Shown here piece after piece: positions 36,242 through 47,476 of a stretch of 64,000 bases of DNA. Both the position numbers and the translations under genes were made by a program. The notes below the pieces were generated by a model that searched no databases, was not told where the DNA came from, and saw nothing but the letters and a program-made list of their open reading frames with translations. The stretch lies in contig OY743189.1 in the NCBI GenBank assembly GCA_963555705.1, positions 761,501-825,500 of the forward strand. The letters run 5' to 3'. Source of the stretch: Ligustrum vulgare (taxonomy: Eukaryota > Streptophyta > Magnoliopsida > Lamiales > Oleaceae). Numbering within the stretch: the first letter of the stretch is position 1; the number at the start of each line of letters is the position of its first letter.

Positions 36242-36562
36242 TAGGTGGGGGTAGAGTACGGAGTATTCTCACTCTCGAGACACCCCTCCATTTACTAGGA
36301 TTTCCTTAATGTTTAAATCTTGTGTGTACTTCAAAGATTCCAGGTGGTAGATTACGGAGTATTCTTACTCTCGAAACACACCTCTTTGAAGGTTTTCTCT
36401 TTATATCCTCAAAAGATCAGAGGTGGTAGGATACGGCTACTCCGGAAACACATCTCTCATTCTGAGGATCTTTCCATGTTTTTCTCTTATGCTTTCATGT
36501 GTTTCATGTATTTCCTTTCCAGTGTGACTCTTGTGTGTTCTCCTTATGAGAAAATAATAAAA
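36242..36562 (+). ncRNA. Structured 3' region: three repeated stem-loops
   Basis: Three units (36242-36290, 36342-36383, 36419-36457) share GGTGGTAG..TACGG, then ACTC(T)CG..AACAC and a closing half. Each folds as an outer stem (unit 2 AGGTG/CACCT; unit 3 AGAGGTG/CATCTCT) around an inner hairpin (GGAGTA/TACTCT; CGG/CCG in unit 3). In cassette B unit 2 the outer stem is ATGTG/CACAT (48211-48252), a paired G-C to T-A change. AATAAA follows at 36556-36561. Probably a selected 3'-UTR RNA element; type unknown. Confidence 0.65.
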
Positions 36563-37416
36563 TCTCTGCTATCATCAACCAAATCTCGTTTGTGATATAA
36601 ATGTACTTGCATGTCTAACCTTAATTCCTTTAGTGGATGCTTATCATATCATGCTCTTAATTCCAAAGGATAACATTCTGGACAGAGTTTCCCTTGTAAT
36701 TTGGACTTATCCAAACCATAAGCATACTTCATAACTCACAATAATAAATAACTCCACATTTGATCACAACGATCTAAAAATATTGAAAACGATTCCAACA
36801 CTTCAATATCATCAAAATATCCCATAATTCAATTCATAATTCCTCAACATAGAAATTTCAAATCATATTTTTCAATATCACAATATCACTTCCTTCGATA
36901 CCTTAATGGCTCAAAAGATAACTCATACTTATAAATATATGCCATAAATCATATTCCCAAAATATTCACAAGGCCAAACTTCATAATAAATTTCTCTTCA
37001 AAATAGAGGAAATAATTCACTTACTCAACATAATATCCATTACTTAATTCTCAATAAAATCATATTATTCCCATTATGCTCAACACTCGTTTTCTTTCTT
37101 AAAAAAATTTCTCATAATCATACATTAAAGCATATAAGTTATGACAAAGCATACAACATCATTATTTTCGAAGAAATACATTCTTATTTCTCATAAATCA
37201 TAAGTATCCGAAATACTCTTCATTCTTTCTCATAAATTAGTAAAATGAGTATTCGAAATACTGAAATAACTTTAAACATCATAAACTTCTTTACCTCGGA
37301 GTTGGTGGAACGAATGATGGCAGTGGCAATCTTCATCAATAAAATTTTTATAATGGAAAATATTTCTTGAAAATTTTTCCAGTCTACAGAAACGCAGACT
37401 AGCTCTGATACCAACT
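36563..37416 (-). other. Element interior right part with primer-binding site
   Basis: AT-rich sequence with no gene. It ends with the reversed Met-tRNA primer site GCTCTGATACCA at 37402-37413, three bases before the right LTR. Homology to cassette B stops near 36562. Confidence 0.75.
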
Positions 37417-40400
37417 TGTAGCGCCCCGAGTTCCGTATACCCGATTCACTACGTCATTTTCTGTCTAAATTTTTTCGAATAATATTTTTGCGGAAGAAAT
37501 AATTGAAATTCATTTTTTGCAACATTAAATAAACTGTAATGGCCGCTAAAATTGAAAACATTTATGAACCCATTTGAAATAGTAAATCGAACCATTAATA
37601 TTGTAAAGAAATTGCCAATATCATAATTTCTCAAATAAATGAACTTCTCTAAATTATTCGATTGTTTGAAAAATACGGAAATCATTAACGTCAAACTTTC
37701 AACCGTTCAACGATTATTGCCACCATCATTCATCGCTCGCCACCGTCTCCGCAATCTGCAAAACTGTTAAAAAGTAGGGTGAGTATTTCATGGGGGAAAT
37801 ACTCAGTAGACTCATCGCAAATTAATTTAATTTATAAGATGATTAAACACATAAATCCCGGCTCTTTATAAAACGGGCATTGATAGAGCTTCTTTATAAA
37901 ACTGCTCTTGATAAAACTCATATTGTGCATTACAGCACGAGACATATTTTGCAAATCATAGGCTCTTTGAAAACAGCTCTTTGAAAACCATATACTTATA
38001 AAAACATTTTAATTATGCCAAGCATAATTTCTTTTGAAAGCATAACATAAGATAGGATTGAAATCCTCATAAACATAAATAGACACAAGAACTTTACCGA
38101 ACTTAGGTGGCAAGAATTCTTATGCAGTAAAATCATAATAACAGTAAGTTTTCATCATAACATAGGAAAATATCGAAATCCTCATAAACATAAGAATTTT
38201 ACCGAACTTAGGTGGCAAGAATTCTTATGTAGTAAGTATACCAAGCATAATTTTCTGAAATTCATAGGGATCAATTGCATCATAACATAAGATAGGATCG
38301 AAATCCTCATAAACATATGCGACAGGAATTTTACCGAACTTAGGTGGCAAATCCTCATAAACATATGGAAACATAGGAATTTTACCGAACTTCGTGGCAA
38401 ATCCTCATAAACATAGGAGACACAAGAATGTTACCGAACTTAGGTGGCAAGAATTCTTATGTGTAGAGCTACTAAAACTCCGGTCCCCTTAACATATCAT
38501 AACTTATCATATGGGACCCAAAACAATCTTGGTAGATTGATTTCATAGCAATGATCCAAAAAAACATTTTCGTGAAGCATAGGGTATACTTACTTTTCTC
38601 GTAAAAACATAAAGTATATTTTCTTTTCATAAAAACATACTTACTTTTCATAACAACATAAGGTATATTTACCTTTCATAACAACATACTTGCTTTTCTT
38701 AAAAATTGACTTTCACAAGTCACATGACATTCATATGAAATCATAATTTAAATCAATTAATAAGTGCGAGTCTACCTCAAATCCGACGAGTGCAAAGTTG
38801 AGCGGGAATGACTTCAATTTCTTTGAATTCTCCGTACGCTTCGTCTTAGCCAATAAGTCACTTTAGTCTATCGAATATATAGTTCAAAATGATAAATTAT
38901 AATTTGAGGACTAAAATTGATGTTTTGAAAGTTGAGGGACTAAAATGAATACTTTTGAAAGTTGAAGGACTAAAATGATTACTTTGAAAGTTGAGTCGGA
39001 AACTCAAAACAATAGGGTTGAAATAATATATTTTAAAACAATAGGACTGATTAAAACTCATTTAAAACTTAAGGGTTGAAATTGATAAGTTTAAAAGCTG
39101 AAAGGACTGATTTGAAAACCTTTGAAACTAAAAGGGACTGAATTGGATTGTTTTAAAATCATAGGGGTTGATTTGAAACATTTCAAAACTTGGGGGCTTA
39201 AAGTGCAAATTCTGAAAATTAATATTAATATCCTTAGATTTCATCTCTCTCTCTCATTCAGCACTCTCTCTCTCATTCTCGCGATTTCATCAGTGAAATC
39301 AGGCGAGTGACACTTCCGGTGATTCGCCGGAGAAGTAGCCGGCGCAGGTTGCGGAAAGTGGTGACCAAAGCAAGGGTTCTGATTTTAGGGCTTGGGTGCG
39401 AGAAACATGGGCGAAATCGAAACAAAATCGAAGCTGGAGTTCGCGATTTAGGTCGTGATTTTCCGGCGAAGAGGTGGCCTGAGGTGAGGTAAGTAACTGA
39501 GTTCACTTATTTCTTGTTTTTGGGTTTGATTGTTGGAGATTTGGAGTTGGGAAATGGACTAGGCAGTGGAGGCGATGGAATTGTGCGGTGGTGTTGTGAT
39601 GAAGCTGGGTGGCCGCCGTGATGAAAATGATTGATTTCCTGTGGTTTGTGTATTCGGCTATGGGTTGCAGGTCGTGACTGTGGAGGTTGGTGACTGGTGG
39701 TCCAATTAGTTGTTCGGTGATAAACTGTGGTGATGGATTGTTGATGATGATGCAGTGTAGATGGTGGCTGGTGATGTTGATTTTGCAGTGATGAAACAGT
39801 GATGGCTTGCTGTTTCGGTTAGTTGCAAATTTGGCAGTGGTGGGTTTTGAATTGATAACTGTTGTGATGTCCTTAGGTGAATACGGTGAAACTGCCATTG
39901 GTGCTTCTTTGTTTGAGTAATGGTTATGAGTTGTAGTTGCTGCTGCAGATGGTTGGCGATGGCTGGATTGAGGAGTGCTGGTTGACCGTGGCTTTATGAA
40001 TTGGCTGTGAATTGATTTCTTGGAGGTGTGACTGAGTTGTGTGATGGTGATTGAGGGTAGTGAACTGTGATGGTGGCTATTGTGTGATCGATATTGGAGG
40101 TTGGTAATGGAGCTGCTGGTGGTTCGCTGGTGCTGGTGATGAGATGATGAAGATGGGTTGTGAAATGGATGTTGAATTGGAGAGGCAGGGGAGAAGTGTG
40201 GGTTGGACTATAAAAGGGGAGGAGGAAGATGACTTTCGGCAATAAAGGAAAAAGGTGCAGGGTTGTGGGGTTGGTCAGTGATAATGATAAAGATTCACAA
40301 TCATTCAGGGTTGTGGGGTGATGTATAAAGAGAGGAGGCATATGACTTGAAAAGAAAAAAGAAAGAAAAGAAAATGGTTAATAGGGAACATGGGAATCAT

Positions 40401-40841
40401 TAGAATAGAGGAAAAATCGTGGGTGGAAATGTAGGTTGGATAAATTTTTGATTATGATAAATATTGGACTAACTTTGATTATGAAACGTATTTAAAACAG
40501 ATACATTTTGGACTGAAAATGAATTTGAAAATAAATAAATATTGATATAAAAATTGAATTACGTATTTGGACTTAAAATAATTTGAATAAGGAAAATTGA
40601 GATATTTTAATAAATTTGGAATTCAAAATGATTTTGAAAATAATACTTTGAATAAATAATTAAAATAACATAATTTTAGAAATTCGAATTTTAATTTAAA
40701 ATCGAACAAATTCGATATTTCTTGACTTGGCTAGACGAATTCGTCGCGGCGTTAATTTCAAAATAATAAATGAAATAGTAGCGACACAATTTTCTAAATA
40801 TTAAAATAATTATTTATTGCATAAAAATTCTGGGTCGCTAT
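37417..40841 (-). repeat. Right LTR (5' LTR in element sense)
   Basis: 3425 bp, same length as the left LTR. Differences noticed include GTATTTCATG versus GTATTTAATG, ACGAGACAT versus ACGGGACAT, and GAAACATGGG versus GAAACAAGGG. It carries the same minisatellites (about 38052-38465 and 38898-39210). Confidence 0.9.
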
Positions 40842-41096
40842 ACACATCACTCTTAAATCTTTCCACATTAATTTTTTTTTTTTTTCAATTACTATTCTCA
40901 TCCACATAAAATCCCAATGTTATTCTTATTAAATCATTTCATTTGAATACTATGTATTCACTACACTTTTGTATATACATCTCACTATAAGGGCTTGGTG
41001 CCATGTGTTTTTTTTTAAAAAATTCCTCATATTCATTTCGAACCACAAATTTGTATGGGACAAGCCATTTTTCACATTTTCAGTCACTTTTCAACC
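40842..41096. other. Short unassigned sequence between gypsy-type LTR and CACTA end
   Basis: Contains a 14-base T run and no gene or terminal repeat. The last three bases (ACC) are the CACTA target duplication. Confidence 0.5.
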
Positions 41097-41116
41097 CACT
41101 AGTACAATTTTAATCA

Positions 41117-41330
41117 TTTGCGTTGGTTGTAAAAGACAATACGCGTCGGTTGTAGAACTGACGCATTTGGCATAGACGTACAAGGTAAAGAAAATATGTG
41201 TCCGTTGTTTAACGACGCAAAAAGTATGACTATATGCGTTGGTTGTAGAATAAACCGACATAAATTGTGGAAATAAAAAGAAGAAGAATATGCGTCGGTT
41301 GTATAGTACAACCGACGCATATTGTTCCTC
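41117..41330. repeat. CACTA left subterminal repeats
   Basis: At least six copies of GCGTtGGTTGTA or its complement, ending in an inverted pair ATGCGTCGGTTGTATAGTAC / AACCGACGCATAT near 41290-41325. The right end has ATGCGTCGGTTCCGTC and ATAAGCGTCGATTTT. Confidence 0.8.
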
Positions 41331-41739
41331 TTCTTTCTTTTTTTTAAAATTTTTTTATCCAAAAATCCTGTTTAATAATTTACATTCGATCTCATCGTCA
41401 AATGTGACTATCAACAACTAACAAATAATCAACACAAATGCATAATAAAATTATATAAGTCAATTTACATTAATATTAATGATGGTTATTACAAAAGTTC
41501 ACATATATATCAACATAAAAAATGCAAATTTACATACAAGATTCATAGAAGTATTTGACCCATAAATTTCTATTTTCGTCCATCTCCTCCATTGAGTAAG
41601 ATTTTTAATAAAATGCCTATAAACAGTTAAGATAAATTATTAGTTATTTGTTAATAACTAATAAATATATTATTAAACAATTCGTAGTATTCAATATTTA
41701 TAATACCTTATTTAAAGAAGTCAATTGAAAATATTATGT

Positions 41740-42990
41740 GACTATCTCATTATGTTTCTCATAACATAATAGCCGCATTCAGAACCTTGGGGTTGCTGAG
41801 CACACTGAAATTTTCACATTAAAACTATTAGTAATATTATTCATATAAATAAATAGAAATAAATATATATAGAACTAATTATTCAAGAGTTTGTAGTAAT
41901 TTTTACCGTAATTTGATTTCAATGTACATTACCTATACTCCTCTTGCTACCATATATCCAGAATATTTTAAGAGCTCTAAGATTTCAATAAATATAAATG
42001 ATTATAATATTTATACAGATATTTCGGCAGAATCTCCCTTTAAATTGAACATAACCAACCTGTAGAGACACTCTGGCATTAAAAACTATCTTAACTTATC
42101 AATAATCACAACACAAATACAATAATTTCACTCAAACTCGATAACAATTATTTTATAGAAACTATCAAAATTTATCCACAACGTACTAGACAAAAAAATA
42201 TAATCAAGGAAATATATAAATACTTACGTATTCAATGCTGGTCTGATTTGTATTTTACGCTTATTTGACCCCGCTGAATCCAATAAGTACACAGTATTGG
42301 ATTGAGAACAAATTACAAGCAACATCCAATGATTCTTACGTATTATGAACGTGTAAATACAACTTTAAATGTCAAATGGTTCAAACTAAGTAAGAAAGAA
42401 TGAATATTAATAATCTTACTCTAGAAAGTAAGGTGCAAGAATGTATTGCTTAAATTGCAAGCTCTGCATGATTTTCAGCCATATACGTAATGACGCTGTT
42501 AAAATTATTTTTTTACCTTAATTGACGTAATTTGTGACGGAGATATAAATTCAACCGACTTGACACCAAATTCCTTACACAACTTATGTAGGTACCTAAA
42601 AATAATTAAACCAATAAATGAATGAATGATGAAAATTTAAATGGAATTTATAAATTTGTGTTTACCAGTCTTACATTGTGTGTATTTACAGGATAGATAT
42701 ATTCAACCACCCTATTTTAAGAAAGTCGTCAATATCGCTGATCGTAACGTAAATATATGTGTCGTCCGTATGATGAAACACATTTGTGTCTTAAGGCATA
42801 GTGAAAAAGTCAATACCAACAGGTGTCTGAATGACCGCATTGTGCAACATTTTGCAATCATCACCCAAACGTTGTAACGTTGCATCATCAACAAGTGGAG
42901 ATCGTCGGGGAGATGACATTTTAGAACTTTTTGCCTTTTTTTGTTTATCAACTTTTTTTGCCTTTTTTGGTGACTCTTCCTGCATTTAGA
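41740..42990 (-). pseudogene. Ulp1-like (C48) cysteine protease part of the CACTA second gene
   Basis: Minus-strand pieces in order: MSSPRRSPLVDDATLQRLGD (about 42920-42860), a stretch near 42780-42640, NHWMLLVICSQSNTVYLLDS then AGSNKRKIQIRPALN (about 42335-42235), and QCAQQPQGSECGYYVMRNIM (about 41810-41750). His in HW, Asp in LLDS, and Gln and Cys in QPQGSECGYY give the H-D-Q-C layout of Ulp1/SUMO-protease-like domains, which plant CACTA and Mutator elements often carry. Exons are separated and an in-frame stop follows NIMR, so whether it is active is unclear. Confidence 0.65.
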
Positions 42991-43061
42991 CAATTGTTAT
43001 CATCATAACTTGTCTTATATAAATATTAAAGTAAACAATTTTGAAAGAAACTTTTATATAA

Positions 43062-44056
43062 CTAAAAATTATTACCTCTCCTAACATAACCAAATGTTGA
43101 GGCCATTGGTTGAAGCTTCCAATAGCTTCTCCCCACCGTGGTGTGATATTGAGATGTAGACGTGTCAATCCGGATAGTCCAAGTCAGGTCGGCCAGCCAA
43201 CATAAAATCCCGCCAGCTGCGGGTTGCGAGCCGGTTCCGGGCCAGCTCAGAAATTTCGAACTACAACCCAGGCCTACCCGCTGACCCATGCGGGTCTCCA
43301 ATTCGTTTTGATTTGACCCGTATGAATAAAAATATAGATTTTTTTTTCGTATTTATAGAAATTTCTTTTGTCAAATTTCTAAATATAAAATGATTAAAAT
43401 GATAAATTCGTATTTATACCATAAAATATTTACATAGAATTTATATTTTATGTTACATGAATTACTTCTAAATTTGTAAATTTAAATATAAACAAATAAC
43501 AATTAAATGCTATATGTATTTCTAATTACTATTATTAAAGAACATTACGTTTCTTAATTATAAGAGAGAAAAAAATAGGATTTTGCTTTAAAATTGTATT
43601 AGAGTTTGTAGAATAAGTGAGATTTTCAATGTTACCATATTTAATAAAAAAAGTTTTTTTTTCACGAGCTAGCGGGTTAACATCGGCCCGCGAAGGTTTG
43701 ATCCGCGAAACCCGCGGTTCACAACTTCTTGACCCGTGAACCGCCGGTACAGGTCAGCCCGCTATCCCGAGTCGATCCAGGCCGGTTTTCACCGGTCTGG
43801 TCGGCCCATCCGTTTGTCTTGACACCTCTATTGAGATGGCACTTGAAGATGATACGCTTCTGCACCACGTACAATATTATCAACCTTTACTTTAACGTTA
43901 TCAACTAAGAGTGGTTGATGGTGCACCACAGTTTCAGGTCCAAATGGGAAAACTGTCCCTCTCGCTACTATATGAAGCTCGTTATTACAACTTACTACTA
44001 GACGACAAGGTATCGACTTCTATTATTTAACATGATTGAAAATCAACATTAGACCA
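43062..44056 (-). pseudogene. CACTA second gene, middle part, interrupted by a MITE
   Basis: 44056-43839 reads VVSCNNELHIVARGTVFPFG, then ETVVHHQPLLVDNVKVKVDN and IVRGAEAYHLQVPSQ. It continues after the MITE at 43156-43062 with YHTTVGRSYWKLQPM. Such a stretch lies between the N-terminal part and the Ulp1 domain in related plant CACTA proteins. It joins 51816 across the copia insertion. Confidence 0.6.
43157..43830. mobile_element. hAT-type MITE
   Basis: 674 bp. The ends TAGACGTGTCAATCC and GTCTTGACACCTCTA are imperfect inverted repeats of the common plant hAT MITE type (TAGGGGTGTCAA). A perfect 8-bp duplication TTGAGATG lies at 43149-43156 and 43831-43838. Both ends are GC-rich with CGGGCC-like inverted sequence and the middle is AT-rich. 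It inserted into the CACTA coding sequence. Confidence 0.85.
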
Positions 44057-45855
44057 TGTTAGCCCAAGTGTAAACTAACCAAGAGGGGGGTGAATTGGTT
44101 TATAAAACTTTTTCGATAAATAATCTCAAACTTAAAACCAATAGGTACAAGTATTAGCACTTAGTGATACAAGTAACTAAACTATCAATGTAGTGTGCTA
44201 TATATGTGTAAACTTAATTGATAAGGCAAGTATAGCACTAAGATAAAGCGTTGCACAATATAAATTGATAGAATAGAGTAAGTGCGATGTAAGTAAATAA
44301 AAGGGATGAGAGAGTGCAAACGCGATTTATGGAGGTTCAATCAACCAACGTGATCTACGTCCCCCGTTACCGAGCTCTCCGTCACGAGCAAGGCCAAATC
44401 CACTATTTTGGTAACTTACAACAAGGAGTACCAAATCCTTAGGCGACTTACAACAAGGAGCGCCTATCCTTTACAATCGAGTTTTCACACGGCTCTCGAA
44501 ACCAACAATCGAGTTTTGACAAGGCTCTCGAAAACCAACAATCGAGTTTTCACAAGGCTCTCGAAACCAATCAATATAATGAATTGAGTTTACAATTGAA
44601 ATAACTCTCTTGACAAATGATATACTCAAATTAAGTACCGAGAGAGTTAGGCTAACACTTCAATAGATAGCAATGAATTAAGCTCGAGTGTTAGAGAAAA
44701 ACTTTGATGCAAATGATAATAAAAAGTTCGATGCAATCAAACAAAGTTTTTCAAATGATCTCTTGTTAAAATATTGAATCAAATTAGGTACCAAGAGATG
44801 CCTCACTTGAATAATTAACAATAAGTTAAGCTTAAAGTGTTTAGGCAATGGAACTTTGATGAATCAAATGATGATGAAAAATGTAGTACAAATAATCAAA
44901 GTTCCTTAATTGGAATTTCTCTCTTTTAAAAGATTAAAACAAGTTTAGAACAAAGAGAGACTTACACTTCAATTCCAATATAGTGTGAAGATGTTGAAGA
45001 AGTTTAAACAAAAATAAAACCAAGAATCTTCACAAAACTTTCTTCCAAAAACTTTGATGAATTTGATAAAACAAAGTTTAGATCAATCAAAGTTTTATGA
45101 AAATAAAAGATGAATAAAAACCAAGTAAGAACAATAAATTTTCACAAGAAAGTTTTTCTAAAATTTCTTCTATTTTTCTTAGAATTGAATTCAAATGAGA
45201 TGGCTATTTATAGATCAAGAAATTTTGAGCTTCAGCCAGTTTCGGTCGACCGGTTCTTGAGTTTCGGTCGACCGAAAGTTTGAATATAGCCATTGCATTA
45301 TAGCCGTTAAACTTTCGGTTGATCAGGCTATTTCGGTCGACCAGACTTTCGGTCGATCAAGTATACTTTCGGTCCCGAAAGTATAAAAACATGATTTTTT
45401 ATTTTAATGTCAAAAAGTTTATTTTTCCAAAAACTATTTCATGTTATGATTTGAAAAATCATTTTTATGCAATTGATGAATTTTCAAGTAAGTTTCTTTG
45501 ATGCATAAAAATCATTTTCGAGCTCGTTGAATTTCATCGCTAAAGATTGAGAGTGTTATACCTTTACATACGTTAAATCAACTCTAATCTTGTATGCTTG
45601 AATTCTTGATCTTCATGTCATGCTTTTCAACCTCAATTTTGATCTTTGAATATCTTCAGTGATTTCATGATCTTCTTTTCGTCCCATGTGCTCGATCACA
45701 TAATTTTGATTTATATCTTTAAGAGACGATTTGAACATTGAGTGCTTTGAATATTTATCATTACATGAAACACTTGAAGCACACTTGTTAGCAACACAAT
45801 AAATTCTTGTTTGTTATGATCAAAACAATAAGGTCAAATTGACCATAGGTCAACA
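44057..45855 (-). repeat. Left LTR of the copia-type element
   Basis: 1799 bp. Contains a cluster of GTCGAC palindromes at about 45243-45390 (such as TTTCGGTCGACCGAAAG) and threefold ACAATCGAGTTTTCACA / GGCTCTCGAAACCA repeats near 44478-44580. Confidence 0.9.
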
Positions 45856-46397
45856 ATTTCCCCCTTTTTGATTATGACAAACAAGATGATTTGTAATGAT
45901 AATAAAAGCAATTGAAGCATGTAATCAAAGTGTAAGGAAATGAGAATAGTTGATAAGTTCAATTTTAGCATATATTCCCCCTATCTTATACAAACCAATG
46001 AGGTATAATCTAGCATATAATATAATCATTTTCATGCATATAGATTATCCAATTTCAAGCAAATCAAATCATCACCATATTTTCCCCCTTTTGGCATAAG
46101 CAAAAAGGTGGCATCTATTCCATATTCATGAGCATAGGTGTGATAAGCATAATAATGGGGCATAAAAAAAATATCTCGATTGTAATCGAATTCCCCCTTA
46201 GAAAAGCATTCGTAGCATGAAAAATTACCAAAAATCACAAAATTTGGTTTCACGAATTCCAGTAAAATCGCATATCTCAAATCAAATCTTTCTTTAATAG
46301 TAAAAGTTACAGCGCATTAAAATCCTGTTCCCTCTTTTCATTTTTCTATTCCTTGCTTTCTCGCTGGACTCAACAGCCTGTGGATCTACCCAGGTCC
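45856..46397. other. Copia interior with repeated purine tracts and a duplicated cassette leader
   Basis: Several TTCCCCC tracts (about 45858, 45976, 46081, 46190) resemble extra polypurine tracts. From about 46258 the sequence is a second, partial copy of the cassette leader, 186 bases upstream of the main one (ACAGCGCAT at 46309 and 46495). Confidence 0.55.
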
Positions 46398-46630
46398 TAT
46401 ATACCTTGATTATTATTATACCGAAACATATCAGTACAAAATCCAAGTAAAATATTCAATATCGCAGATCAAATCTTCCTTTAACAGTAAAGTTACAGCG
46501 CATGAAATCTTGTTCCCTCTTTTCATTATTCTATTTCATATTGTCTTGCAGGAAACAGTATCATGAGGAACTACCCAGATCCTTTTCACCTTTAAAAAGA
46601 TCGGTTGGGAAGAGGTTAATTCCATCAAAA

Positions 46631-47158
46631 AATGGATAACATCCTTTCAAGCATTCGCAAGTATTATTCCAATCTTCCAATGAATGATCTTAGAAAAATT
46701 TATCAAATGAGGCTCGAAAGATTGAGGGTGCTTATGGCTCATGGCGTGAAGACGTGCGCTGGTTAATAGAAGCAAAAGTCCGATTAACTGGTGAATTACC
46801 ATTGTCATTTCCTAAAGATCTGCCTGGTTTGGGTAAAAGCACTTTTGCAAAGAAGCGAAGAGCAAAAAGGCTGAATGGTTGCTACAAATGTGCTCGTTGG
46901 AATTGTGATTCTCGTTGCAAAACAGTCGGATATTCATCTAACAATCGAGATGATAAAATTGATTTCATAAAGGGTGGACTGAGTAGGGAGTGTTTGGATG
47001 ATATTAGATTGACTCTTGAGACGCACCCAAGTGGATATGTGCAACGGGAACTTCTTTCCTTATATGCTCAATTTAACGAGGATAAAAAACGTTATAGTCT
47101 CAAGAATACAATCGCAAAAGATCCGGTTTGCCAGTCTGTTTTGGCAACCCAGCATTGA
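46631..47158 (+). pseudogene. CRP of cassette B, frameshifted
   Basis: ATG at 46631 (AAAAATGG) encodes MDNILSSIRKYYSNLPMNDL and on to MAHG. A 4-bp deletion near 46744 relative to cassette A then breaks the frame. The second part is open to 47158 with basic patch GLGKSTFAKKRRAKRLNG and the same four-Cys pattern (CYKCARWNCDSRC). Over about 74 codons around and after the finger I count 15 synonymous and 8 replacement codon differences from copy A. Confidence 0.75.
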
Positions 47159-47213
47159 TATAAGGTAAAAATTTTGATCCTTTTTCCTTTCGCAAGTTTT
47201 GATAAAGGTTTAA

Positions 47214-47315
47214 ATAAAAATAAATAAATCGCCGAAAGGTGACAGCCTCAATACGATAAAAATATTAAAAATAAATAAATCGCCGAAAGGTGACAGCCTC
47301 AATACGATAAAAATA
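47214..47315 (+). repeat. 51-bp tandem duplication with GAAA-loop hairpins
   Basis: Two copies of AATCGCCGAAAGGTGACAGC and CTCAATACGATAAAAATATT, each with the hairpin seen once at 35388-35403 in cassette A. Confidence 0.75.
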
Positions 47316-47476
47316 TTCAAAAGTAGGCTGAACTTGTCAAAAGTAAATCTTTGCTTTTTCAAAAAGATGATCGTAAATAGTGTAGTTTTTCAGTTTTTAA
47401 ATAGCCAAAGGTTTTCATAGTTCATGTATCCCAAAATCACATCTTCTCTTGAGTTTTCCTTTCTTTTCTTACAAAA

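Larger units (their letters stand above)
30689..40841 (-). mobile_element. Young gypsy-type large LTR element carrying the CRP-LOG cassette
   Basis: LTRs of exactly 3425 bp (30689-34113 and 37417-40841) enclose 3.3 kb. The reverse complement of the Met-tRNA primer site (GCTCTGATACCA) lies at 37402-37413, three bases from the right LTR. A reversed purine tract (minus strand TTTCGAGGACGAAATT then AAGGAGGTAAGA) lies beside the left LTR, so the element reads leftwards. The GAGGACGAAA block before the purine tract is typical of Tekay/Del-like gypsy elements. No gag or pol remains, and about two thirds of the interior is a plus-strand two-gene cassette. The two LTRs show only about 10-12 differences by eye (0.3 percent), so the insertion is recent. 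Flanking ACACA duplications lie in a CA repeat and are weak. Confidence 0.88.

Noticed and set aside
36242..36457. Hammerhead ribozyme (retrozyme-like) in the cassette 3' region
   Set aside because: CGAAAC occurs, but no CTGANGA core is found near it, so the hammerhead core is incomplete.
34461..36562. Cassette as a caulimovirus (pararetrovirus) insertion
   Set aside because: No reverse transcriptase, movement or coat protein motif and no primer site inside the cassette; the primer sites seen belong to the LTR carriers.
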